From UBA1563 sp037440065 (lineage in GTDB: Bacteria > Bacteroidota > Ignavibacteria > Ignavibacteriales > Ignavibacteriaceae): a stretch of DNA of 64,000 nucleotides. The notes beneath the pieces are model-generated. The model was not told the DNA's origin. It searched no databases and saw nothing but the letters and a program-made list of their open reading frames with translations. Positions 1-7,234 of this stretch are shown here, one piece after another. How positions within the stretch are numbered: the first letter of the stretch is position 1; every line of letters begins with the position of its first letter. Made by a program: the position numbers and the translations under genes. The DNA lies in assembly GCA_037440065.1 (NCBI GenBank), contig JBBIUV010000015.1, positions 434,001-498,000 on the forward strand, written 5' to 3'.

Positions 1-178
1 TTTTCTATTCGGGGAAATTAAACTTGGAGTATAGGTGTCGACCTTTGAAATCAAATTCATTTATGCTTGAAAATATGAATGCAATGCGTTTACTTATTCA
101 GTGTAAAAGTCGATCAGTTTTATGATTATAGCTCTCTGCCGCCCCCCCCATTAATTTTTTCATATACTAACAATAAAT
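1..178. other. Intergenic, no gene seen
   Basis: No convincing coding frame, RNA gene or repeat was recognised in these bases upstream of the first promoter. The stretch is AT-rich apart from an 8-9 base C run near 142-150. It may hold the end of a gene lying left of the window, but nothing supports that. Confidence 0.4.
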
Positions 179-205
179 TAAAGTATTTAAAAGGTTGTCC
201 GATAA
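179..205 (+). promoter_or_regulatory. Sigma-28 type promoter upstream of first MCP gene
   Basis: TAAA at 179-182, a 15-base spacer, then TCCGATAA at 198-205. Spacing is that of the known FliA (sigma-28) consensus TAAA-N15-GCCGATAA. The same layout recurs ahead of three other chemotaxis units in this window. The start codon of the receptor lies about 310 bases downstream, so the transcript would have a long leader, which makes this one a little less certain than the others. Confidence 0.65.
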
Positions 206-518
206 TGGTTGTTAAAAATAAAACTATTTGTAAACCAATCTAATATCCAGTAAGAACTTAAGTGGGGAGTTTTGAAAAACAGAAAAGAGAAACTCGGAGT
301 TAGAGTTTTACTTTTAGACCTATTTAAGGATTATTATCAGTCAAAAGTTCCCAATCTCAACCTCCCTGTCCTTTATAAGTAAATCACTTTGTAGCGATAC
401 TCAGTTAATCCTTTGACCCGTAATATAAGTAGTTCCAGATAACGAATCTTTAACAATAGGTTCAATCATTAAATAGGATTTTGTTTTTTAATACAAACCT
501 TAAGTAAGGAATATAGAG
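206..518 (+). other. Long 5' leader of first MCP gene
   Basis: About 310 bases between the sigma-28 type promoter and the receptor start. It holds a small hairpin (AAACTC at 290-295 with GAGTTT at 303-308) and an open frame of 36 codons from a TTG at 272 to a stop at 380-382. I did not recognise a known riboswitch. The short frame is not called as a gene because its ribosome site is poorly placed. Confidence 0.3.
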
Positions 519-2633
519 ATGAAAATAGTAACAAATCTAAAAATTTCTCAAAAATTTTGGTTGTTAACCCTTGTTGTAGGAGTAAGTTTAATTGTGTTTA
601 GTGTTTACACGTATGTGACAATAAATAAAATTAAAGTTAACGGACCATTGTACCAAAATATTGTGCTTGGGAAGGATCTTATAGCAGACATACTTCCGCC
701 TCCTGAGTATATTCTTGAGTCGTATTTAACTTTGCATCAATTAACATACGCAACCGGTGAGAAACAGGTTAACGCACTAATCGAAAAAAGTAAAAGACTC
801 GAAGAAGAATATTTTTCGCGTCATGATTTTTGGATCAATAATTTGGAAGAGGGTGAATTGAAAAATAATTTTGTCGAAGGATCCTATAAACCAGCAGTTG
901 AGTTTTTTAAGGTGAAGAACAGTCAATTCATTCCTGCGGTTGAAGCAGGTAACATTGATTTAGCAAATACTTTATTAAGCACAGTGTTAAAAGATTCATA
1001 CGAAAAACATAGAGAGGCAATTGACAAAGTGGTTGAATTGGCAGGTGTTTCGAACTCACTCATGGAAAAAAACACGCAAGAAGTGATTGATTCAAAAATG
1101 GTAGTGATGGTAATTCTTACTTTATCAGTTATCACGTTCATATCTCTTATAAACTACTTTACGGCTAATGGTATTGTAAAACCGATAAGGAAACTTTCGT
1201 CAATCGCGAATAAACTTGCTATTGGAGATATCAATGTTTCGGTGGATGCCAAAACCACGGATGAACTCGGAGATCTTGAGCGTTCGTTCGGCTTAATGAT
1301 CGAAAATATTAAGGGGCAAGCACAAGCCGCAGAAAAGATTGCTGAAGGTGATACGTCTGTTAGTATTAAGGCAAAATCAGAACAAGATGTTCTCTCTAAG
1401 AGCATGATAAAAGTTGTGAACACAGTTCGTGACCTCGTAGCTGAAGCTGTAATGTTGAGTAAAGCTGCTGTTACTGGAAAACTTTCCGCACGCGGAAATG
1501 AACAAAAATTTAATGGCGGATACAGAGAAATTGTTGCCGGAGTAAACGAAACTATTAATGCGGTGGTTCAACCGATTAACGAATCGAGTAAAGTATTGGA
1601 GAAACTTTCTCAAGGTGATTTAACCGTACGTATGTCCGGTGAATATCAAGGAGATTACTCCAAAATAAAAGAAAGTATTAACGGTTTAGCCGAATCATTC
1701 AACAATGCACTTGCTGATGTAGTAGCCGCAGTAGAAGCCACTGCGAGTGCAAGCACGCAAATAAGTTCAAGCAGTGAAGAAATGGCAGCAGGCGCACAAG
1801 AACAAAGTAGCCAGACTACCGAGATTGCAGGTGCTGTTGAAGAAATGACGAAAACGATTCTAGAAACCTCACAGAATTCCTCACGTGCAGCCGAAGCGGC
1901 AAAGAATGCCGGTAATGTAGCAAAAGAGGGAGGAAAAGTAGTAAATCAAACAATAGAGGGAATGAACCGCATAGCCGAAGTTGTAAAGAAATCAGCCGAA
2001 ACAGTACATGAGTTAGGCAAAGGAAGTGATCAGATTGGTGAAATAGTACAAGTGATAAATGATATAGCTGATCAAACAAATTTACTTGCATTGAATGCTG
2101 CAATAGAAGCTGCTCGTGCTGGAGAACAAGGAAGCGGGTTTGCAGTTGTTGCTGATGAAGTAAGAAAACTTGCAGAAAGAACAGCCAAAGCCACCAAAGA
2201 AATCGCAGTAATGATTAAACAAATCCAGAAAGATACCGGAGGAGCAGTTGAATCAATGAAAAAAGGTACTGAAGAAGTTGAAAAAGGCAAGGTACTTGCG
2301 GAAAAAGCGGGAGCTTCCTTAAGTGAAATAATTATCGGTGCCGAACAAGTAGTAGATATGGCAACCCAAGTAGCAGCTGCAAGTGAAGAACAATCCGGTG
2401 CAGCTAAACAAATAAGTAAAAACATAGAAGCGATTAGCAGTGTGACTCATGAAAGTGCAGCGGGTGTTCAACAAATAGCTCGTGCAGCTGAAGATTTAAA
2501 TAGGTTGACAGTAAATCTTCAAGAATTAACATCCCTGTTTACTATAGATCGAGTAGATGCGAAAAGGACAAATAAGTCGCATGCAAAAAGTGAATTTGCT
2601 GTTCGTTCGAGTGGGATTTTAGTTCATCGATAG
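519..2633 (+). CDS. Methyl-accepting chemotaxis protein, periplasmic sensor, double HAMP
   Basis: Transmembrane chemoreceptor of 704 residues that should control CheA through CheW. A first membrane helix lies near residues 13-33, a helical periplasmic domain near 35-190, a second helix near 194-216, then HAMP (about 217-270), a second HAMP-like segment (about 345-400) and the long signalling coiled coil. The hairpin tip is clear (DQTNLLALNAAIEAARAGEQ), but the following G-R-G-F-A motif reads G-S-G-F-A: Ser539 replaces an Arg that is almost invariant in MCPs and present in the other two receptors here. The protein ends in AVRSSGILVHR, a tail shared with the receptor at 4076. Start chosen at ATG 519 with AAGGA upstream. 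Single gene behind a sigma-28 type promoter and followed by a stem-loop. Confidence 0.95.
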   Translation: MKIVTNLKISQKFWLLTLVVGVSLIVFSVYTYVTINKIKVNGPLYQNIVLGKDLIADILPPPEYILESYLTLHQLTYATGEKQVNALIEKSKRLEEEYFSRHDFWINNLEEGELKNNFVEGSYKPAVEFFKVKNSQFIPAVEAGNIDLANTLLSTVLKDSYEKHREAIDKVVELAGVSNSLMEKNTQEVIDSKMVVMVILTLSVITFISLINYFTANGIVKPIRKLSSIANKLAIGDINVSVDAKTTDELGDLERSFGLMIENIKGQAQAAEKIAEGDTSVSIKAKSEQDVLSKSMIKVVNTVRDLVAEAVMLSKAAVTGKLSARGNEQKFNGGYREIVAGVNETINAVVQPINESSKVLEKLSQGDLTVRMSGEYQGDYSKIKESINGLAESFNNALADVVAAVEATASASTQISSSSEEMAAGAQEQSSQTTEIAGAVEEMTKTILETSQNSSRAAEAAKNAGNVAKEGGKVVNQTIEGMNRIAEVVKKSAETVHELGKGSDQIGEIVQVINDIADQTNLLALNAAIEAARAGEQGSGFAVVADEVRKLAERTAKATKEIAVMIKQIQKDTGGAVESMKKGTEEVEKGKVLAEKAGASLSEIIIGAEQVVDMATQVAAASEEQSGAAKQISKNIEAISSVTHESAAGVQQIARAAEDLNRLTVNLQELTSLFTIDRVDAKRTNKSHAKSEFAVRSSGILVHR

Positions 2634-2644
2634 ATATTCGAGCC

Positions 2645-2670
2645 AAGGAGACAGTTCGAATTGTCTCCTT
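2645..2670 (+). terminator. Stem-loop after first MCP gene
   Basis: A perfect 9-bp stem, AAGGAGACA (2645-2653) with TGTCTCCTT (2662-2670), and an 8-base loop, begins 11 bases after the stop codon. No T run follows, so it may act as a 3' stabilising stem or a weak terminator rather than a classic intrinsic terminator. Confidence 0.5.
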
Positions 2671-2768
2671 AACTTACTAGTGGGCACAATAATTCTCTTA
2701 AAAAACGTTATGAAGAATGATACTTTAGAAATAGTACTGCTGTCCTTGCAACCTCTCCAACGACTAAT

Positions 2769-2795
2769 TAAAAAAAAAAATAATTTACTCGATAA
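2769..2795 (+). promoter_or_regulatory. Sigma-28 type promoter of bacteriohemerythrin gene
   Basis: TAAA at 2769-2772, exactly 15 bases, then CTCGATAA at 2788-2795, matching sigma-28 spacing and the -10 core CGATAA. The hemerythrin start codon follows about 80 bases downstream. Confidence 0.75.
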
Positions 2796-2875
2796 TGTCA
2801 CTAAATTGCTTAGAAAGAGTAATTAGGTAGCAATCAAACATTTGTAGTTAGAATCAAAAACTTTAAAGATAAAAA

Positions 2876-3283
2876 ATGCCACTATTTAATTGGAGTGAAA
2901 TTTATTCAGTAAAAATTTCTGAGATAGACAACCAACATAAAAAACTGGTAGATCTCATAAATAAGTTGCACGAAGATATCCATGACGGCAAAGGAAAGGA
3001 AAAAATTGAGAGTGTTGTAACTGACCTTGTAAATTACGCTAAATATCATTTTGCCTATGAGGAGAATTTATTCTCAGATCACCATTATCCAGATGCTCAA
3101 TTACATAGTAAAATGCACGATAATTTCATCAAGCAAGTTCAGAATTATGTTATGAAGTTGGAGAGTGGAGATCGCATCTCTCCATTGGAAATATTGGACT
3201 TCTTGATGAAATGGTTAGTTGAACACATAATCGGGACGGATAAACAGTACACTTCATTTTTAAATGCAAGGGGAATCAATTAA
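2876..3283 (+). CDS. Bacteriohemerythrin
   Basis: Small cytoplasmic di-iron oxygen-binding protein of 135 residues, the usual length for the family. All seven expected iron ligands can be placed: His21 (in EIDNQH), His58, Glu62, His77, His81, His117 and Asp122 (in HIIGTD). It lies alone between two chemoreceptor units and has its own sigma-28 type promoter. Known family members carry or sense oxygen, and several are tied to motility or aerotaxis, for example in methanotrophs and magnetotactic bacteria. Here co-regulation with receptors suggests a role in oxygen supply to, or sensing for, motile cells; that part is inference. Confidence 0.93.
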   Translation: MPLFNWSEIYSVKISEIDNQHKKLVDLINKLHEDIHDGKGKEKIESVVTDLVNYAKYHFAYEENLFSDHHYPDAQLHSKMHDNFIKQVQNYVMKLESGDRISPLEILDFLMKWLVEHIIGTDKQYTSFLNARGIN

Positions 3284-3463
3284 ACTATTAAAGAGAATTC
3301 ATTCTGCTTTAACATCTGAGAAATCCAAGATATCTACTCAAACTATTAAGAGATAAAATCTCTTTTCAACTCTTCTTTTATTTTACAATGTCCCAATTTA
3401 GTCTCTAAACCTTTTAATTCTAAAAGTTTTTCAGCAATTCAAAATTTTCCCAAAATAAAAAAT

Positions 3464-3490
3464 TAAAGAAATCGGAAAATCGTTCGATAA
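3464..3490 (+). promoter_or_regulatory. Sigma-28 type promoter of cheW-mcp unit
   Basis: TAAA at 3464-3467, 15-base spacer, TTCGATAA at 3483-3490. The cheW start is 62 bases further on. Same arrangement as the elements at 179, 2769 and 6657. Confidence 0.78.
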
Positions 3491-3551
3491 TGAACGTGCA
3501 CAACAATATATTCTGACAAAAAGTTAAGTAAATCATAACAGGAGTTTAGAG

Positions 3552-4046
3552 ATGACAAGTTTTGACGAGCAGAAAAAGGAAACATCCGAGTTACTGCAGC
3601 TTGTAAGTTTTTTTATAGGGAACGAAGAGTTTGGCGTAGATATTCTTTATGTACAAGAAATTAATAGAATGTCCCAAGTTACGAAAGTCCCCAATGCCCC
3701 CGACTTTGTAGACGGTGTAATCAATCTAAGAGGAAGAGTAATTCCGGTTATTGATCTGCGATTACGTTTGGGAATGCCGAAAAAAGAACCGGATAAAAAC
3801 ACCCGAATCATTGTTATGGAAGTTACCGGTAAAACGGTTGGATTTATCGTTGATTCAGTAAATGAAGTTTTGCGCATTCCAAAAGATGTAACAGAAGCCC
3901 CGCCGGAATTAGCAGTCGGATTGAATTCCGAATATATTAAAGCTGTCGGCAAACTTGAGGATAGATTATTGATTCTAATTGACTTGGAAAAGATTCTCTC
4001 AAAAGAAGAAAATGTTGAACTGCAAACGGCAGTTGAAGTAGCTTAA
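3552..4046 (+). CDS. cheW: Chemotaxis coupling protein CheW
   Basis: Scaffold protein of 164 residues that links receptors to CheA. It has a single CheW (SH3-like) domain, with the typical NLRGRVIPVIDLRLRLG core near residues 57-75 and the conserved VGFIVDSVNEVLRI segment. A short N-terminal extension rich in Glu and Lys precedes the domain. It is the only free CheW in the window and is followed after 29 bases by a receptor gene, so the two are probably co-transcribed. A good GGAG ribosome site precedes ATG 3552. Confidence 0.95.
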   Translation: MTSFDEQKKETSELLQLVSFFIGNEEFGVDILYVQEINRMSQVTKVPNAPDFVDGVINLRGRVIPVIDLRLRLGMPKKEPDKNTRIIVMEVTGKTVGFIVDSVNEVLRIPKDVTEAPPELAVGLNSEYIKAVGKLEDRLLILIDLEKILSKEENVELQTAVEVA

Positions 4047-4075
4047 ATAACTAAGAGAAAAGGTAACAAACAATC

Positions 4076-6478
4076 ATGAAAATTCAATTCATTGACAATT
4101 TGTCAGTAAAAGGGAAAATATTAGCGTTGGTGGGTTCGGTATTCGGATTCTTCGCGTTATTCTTGATTTTCCAAATGAATGAATTATCCTCTCTCCGTGA
4201 GAGCGACGACATGCGCGACATTGATATTGCAATGCTTGAGGCTAGAAAAAGCGAAAAAGATTTTCTGGCCAGAAAACAAATGACTTATGTTGAAAAAGTT
4301 AAAGAAGCTGTTTCTAAGCTAAATCGTCTGATTGAACCATATAAAGAAGATGAAAAAGGGAAAGAAATCTTCAACATCATAAATGAATATGATAAAACTT
4401 TTAGCGGGATTGTTGAACTTATGCAAATCCGGGGGCTTGATGAAAAATCGGGAGCCGAAGGAAAACTGCGAGAGAGTGTTCACGCACTTGAAGCTATGAT
4501 TAAAAGTGCAAATGAGAAGTCTTTAATGGCTGATATGCTTCTTTGTAGAAGACACGAGAAGGATTTCTTTTTAAGAAACGACGCAAAATATATAGGTCAA
4601 TATGATGACGCAGTCTCAATCTTACGATCAAATGTACAGAGTTCTTCACTATCTGAATCTTCTAAGGCAGATGCAAATGTGCTAATAACCACCTACCAGG
4701 AAAATTTTAAAAATGCTTCCAAAGCTATTCTAGATATCAAAGAGGCAATTGAAGTGCTAAGATCAGAAGTACATAAAATTGAACCAGCAATAGCTTCGAT
4801 GTTGGAAGATCGTCAATCAACTGCAGCAACTGCTTCAAAATTGAAAATGTTCAGTTTGATTATTGCACTTGTCTTTAGTCTTTATGTGGCATACTACATT
4901 TCTAAAATAATCTCTACGTCATTGAATCAGCTTACTGAAGCGGCTAATAAAATAGCTGAAGGAGATTATTCAAAACAATTAAACATTTCCTCGAAGGATG
5001 AATTTGGAACCCTTGCAACTACGTTTAATGCCATGGCTGAAAAAATAGAAATGCAAATAAAGTATTTAGACGATCTCCCCACTCCGGTAATGATTGTTGA
5101 CAAAGAATATAATGTGACATACATGAACCGTAAAGGAGCTGAAGTTGTAGGTAAGACTCAACAAGCTTGTTCGGCGCAGAAATGTTATAATCTTTTCAAG
5201 ACAGAACATTGCAACACCTCTGAATGCCGTTTACGTCAAGCGATGGAACAAAGAGTTACGAGAGCCGGAGAAACCATTGCAAGACCAGAAGGTAAAGACA
5301 TTCATATTATGTACACTGGCTCGCCTGTACTAAATCGTGCAGGAGAACTTATCGGTGCTTTAGAGTTCGTTGCGGATATCTCCGAATCAAAAGAAACGCA
5401 AAACTATTTAGCCAGAACTACAAATGTTCTACTAGAAGAAATGAGCAAATTTGCTGATGGTGACCTTACCGTAAAAGTAGTTCCGGAAAAAGAAGAGGAT
5501 GCAATCGGAAGATTATTTAACGGATTCAATAAATCAGTACAAAATATTAAAATGATAGTTGAAAACGTTAGCCAAGCAGTTGAAGCAACTGCAAGTGCTG
5601 GAACGCAAATTTCCTCTAGTGCTGAAGAAATGGCTGCAGGTGCGCAAGAGCAAAGTAGTCAGACTACAGAAATCGCAAGTGCGGTAGAAGAAATGACTAA
5701 AACAATTCTTGAAACATCACAGAACTCGTCTCGGTCAGCAGAAGCAGCAAAAAGCGCTGGTTCAATAGCAAAAGAGGGAGGCAAGGTTGTAGATCAAACC
5801 ATTCAGGGTATGAATCGAATAGCTGAAGTTGTGAAAAAGTCAGCTGAAACGGTGCACGCTTTGGGTAAAGGAAGTGATCAGATTGGCGAGATCGTGCAAG
5901 TAATTAATGATATCGCAGACCAAACTAATCTTCTCGCTCTGAATGCAGCCATCGAAGCTGCGAGAGCCGGTGAACAAGGAAGAGGATTTGCCGTGGTAGC
6001 CGATGAGGTTAGAAAATTAGCTGAAAGAACTACCAAGGCCACTAAAGAAATCGCGTTGATGATCAAACAGATACAAAAAGATACGAGTGGAGCCGTTGAA
6101 TCAATGAATCGAGGAACTGAAGAAGTTGAAAAAGGAAAAGCTTTAGCAGACCTTGCAGGAAAATCGTTAAAAGAAATTATTGTTGGAGTTGAACAAGTAG
6201 TCGATATGTCGATGCAGGTTGCAGCAGCAAGCGAGGAACAGTCGAGCGCAGCAGAACAGATCAGCAAAAACATAGAAGCAATCAGCAATGTTACTCACGA
6301 AAGCGCTGCCGGTGTTCAACAAATTGCACGTTCTGCTGAAGACCTAAGCAGATTAACCGTAAATCTTCAGGAACTGACAGCACGTTTTAAATTACAAAGT
6401 AGTAACGAAAAACCTAAAAATGCAGGTGACAAAGGAAGATTAGCCGTAAGATCGAATGGAGTTTTAGTCCACCGTTAA
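4076..6478 (+). CDS. Methyl-accepting chemotaxis protein with HBM and PAS domains
   Basis: Chemoreceptor of 800 residues. First membrane helix about 13-33; a large periplasmic domain follows that looks like a helical bimodular (HBM) sensor because two segments carry the ARKSEKDFLAR / RRHEKDFFLR repeats typical of that family. Second helix about 257-277, HAMP, then a cytoplasmic PAS domain (about 338-445) and the signalling coiled coil with an intact tip (GEQGRGFAVVADEVR). The PAS domain has four cysteines, Cys365, Cys370, Cys379 and Cys384 (C-x4-C-x8-C-x4-C), which could bind a metal or respond to redox state. HBM relatives such as McpS sense small organic acids; the ligand here is unknown. 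The C-terminus AVRSNGVLVHR matches the tail of the receptor at 519. Downstream of cheW by 29 bases. Confidence 0.95.
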   Translation: MKIQFIDNLSVKGKILALVGSVFGFFALFLIFQMNELSSLRESDDMRDIDIAMLEARKSEKDFLARKQMTYVEKVKEAVSKLNRLIEPYKEDEKGKEIFNIINEYDKTFSGIVELMQIRGLDEKSGAEGKLRESVHALEAMIKSANEKSLMADMLLCRRHEKDFFLRNDAKYIGQYDDAVSILRSNVQSSSLSESSKADANVLITTYQENFKNASKAILDIKEAIEVLRSEVHKIEPAIASMLEDRQSTAATASKLKMFSLIIALVFSLYVAYYISKIISTSLNQLTEAANKIAEGDYSKQLNISSKDEFGTLATTFNAMAEKIEMQIKYLDDLPTPVMIVDKEYNVTYMNRKGAEVVGKTQQACSAQKCYNLFKTEHCNTSECRLRQAMEQRVTRAGETIARPEGKDIHIMYTGSPVLNRAGELIGALEFVADISESKETQNYLARTTNVLLEEMSKFADGDLTVKVVPEKEEDAIGRLFNGFNKSVQNIKMIVENVSQAVEATASAGTQISSSAEEMAAGAQEQSSQTTEIASAVEEMTKTILETSQNSSRSAEAAKSAGSIAKEGGKVVDQTIQGMNRIAEVVKKSAETVHALGKGSDQIGEIVQVINDIADQTNLLALNAAIEAARAGEQGRGFAVVADEVRKLAERTTKATKEIALMIKQIQKDTSGAVESMNRGTEEVEKGKALADLAGKSLKEIIVGVEQVVDMSMQVAAASEEQSSAAEQISKNIEAISNVTHESAAGVQQIARSAEDLSRLTVNLQELTARFKLQSSNEKPKNAGDKGRLAVRSNGVLVHR

Positions 6479-6537
6479 TAAGGTTTGTGATCGATTAATA
6501 AGAACACTCATAGAGTGAAATAATGGAAATTAAATAG

Positions 6538-6616
6538 TAGCATGGATGACTGGATGCACCGCAAGCAGATTGTATTTCAGATAATAAAATTTGCATTCTC
6601 ACCATGCTATTTTTTT
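6538..6616 (+). terminator. Long structured terminator after cheW-mcp
   Basis: TAGCATGG (6538-6545) pairs with CCATGCTA (6602-6609) and is followed by seven T. A second stem nests inside, GGATGCA with TGCATTC (one G-T pair). The T run directly after the outer stem supports transcription termination. The unusually large apical part, about 30 bases, could also be a processed small RNA. Confidence 0.55.
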
Positions 6617-6656
6617 AATGCCGAATTGAATTTGGGATAGATAAAATTGACGGTTA

Positions 6657-6683
6657 TAAACATTCTAAAAATAAATTCGATAA
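6657..6683 (+). promoter_or_regulatory. Sigma-28 type promoter of tonB-like/mcp unit
   Basis: TAAA at 6657-6660, 15-base spacer, TTCGATAA at 6676-6683. It lies just after the terminator-like element and about 105 bases before the next start codon. Confidence 0.75.
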
Positions 6684-6787
6684 TAATGTTACTTAAATTC
6701 TTAACTAAACAGCCGTTTATAAAGTAAAGGGATGTAGTTAAGCTTAAAATCAAAAAACAGATGTAAAACAAAAAAGAAACAAATGTG

Positions 6788-7195
6788 ATGAAAACTAATT
6801 CCACAATATTGACATCCTTCATTTTTGTTATGGTTATTATCATATCTCAATTCACAATATCCGTTGCAAAAGTGATGGACAAACCTCAGGAGGATCCTTA
6901 CGCTGCATTTGCAGAAGTTATGCCCGAGCCTGTTGGAGGACTTGAAGCTATCATTAAAAGAATTGTTTATCCAGAAATTGCAAAAAAAGCTGGACTCTCC
7001 GGAAAACTCTATCTTTTAATCTATGTAGATGAAAAAGGGAAAGTCGATGATGTTAAAGTTATTAAAGGGCTAGGCGGTGGGTGCGACGAAGCTGCTATTA
7101 AAGCCGTAAAAGATTCAAAATTTTCTCCAGGCAAGAACAGCGATGTACCGGTAAAGGTAAAACTTTCCTTACCGATCACCTTTAAAATGAAATAA
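6788..7195 (+). CDS. Secreted stand-alone TonB C-terminal domain protein
   Basis: Protein of 135 residues from ATG 6788; a GTG one codon earlier is a less likely start. A hydrophobic segment at about residues 8-26 is a signal peptide or N-terminal anchor. The rest is one TonB C-terminal domain: YPEIAKKAGLSGKLYLLIYVDEKGKV, then CDEAAIKAVKDSKFSPGK and a closing beta strand. True TonB has a long proline-rich linker, absent here, so it is unlikely to energise outer-membrane receptors by itself. It shares an operon and a sigma-28 type promoter with a chemoreceptor 39 bases downstream, which suggests a periplasmic role near that receptor or the motor; function unknown. Confidence 0.8.
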   Translation: MKTNSTILTSFIFVMVIIISQFTISVAKVMDKPQEDPYAAFAEVMPEPVGGLEAIIKRIVYPEIAKKAGLSGKLYLLIYVDEKGKVDDVKVIKGLGGGCDEAAIKAVKDSKFSPGKNSDVPVKVKLSLPITFKMK

Positions 7196-7234
7196 TAATG
7201 ATCAAATTTAAATTTAATTTATTCCGGAGCGAAA

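Noticed and set aside
141..150. C run near the left edge as a phase-variation tract
   Set aside because: Only about 8-9 C, outside any coding frame and upstream of the -35; no evidence that it affects expression.
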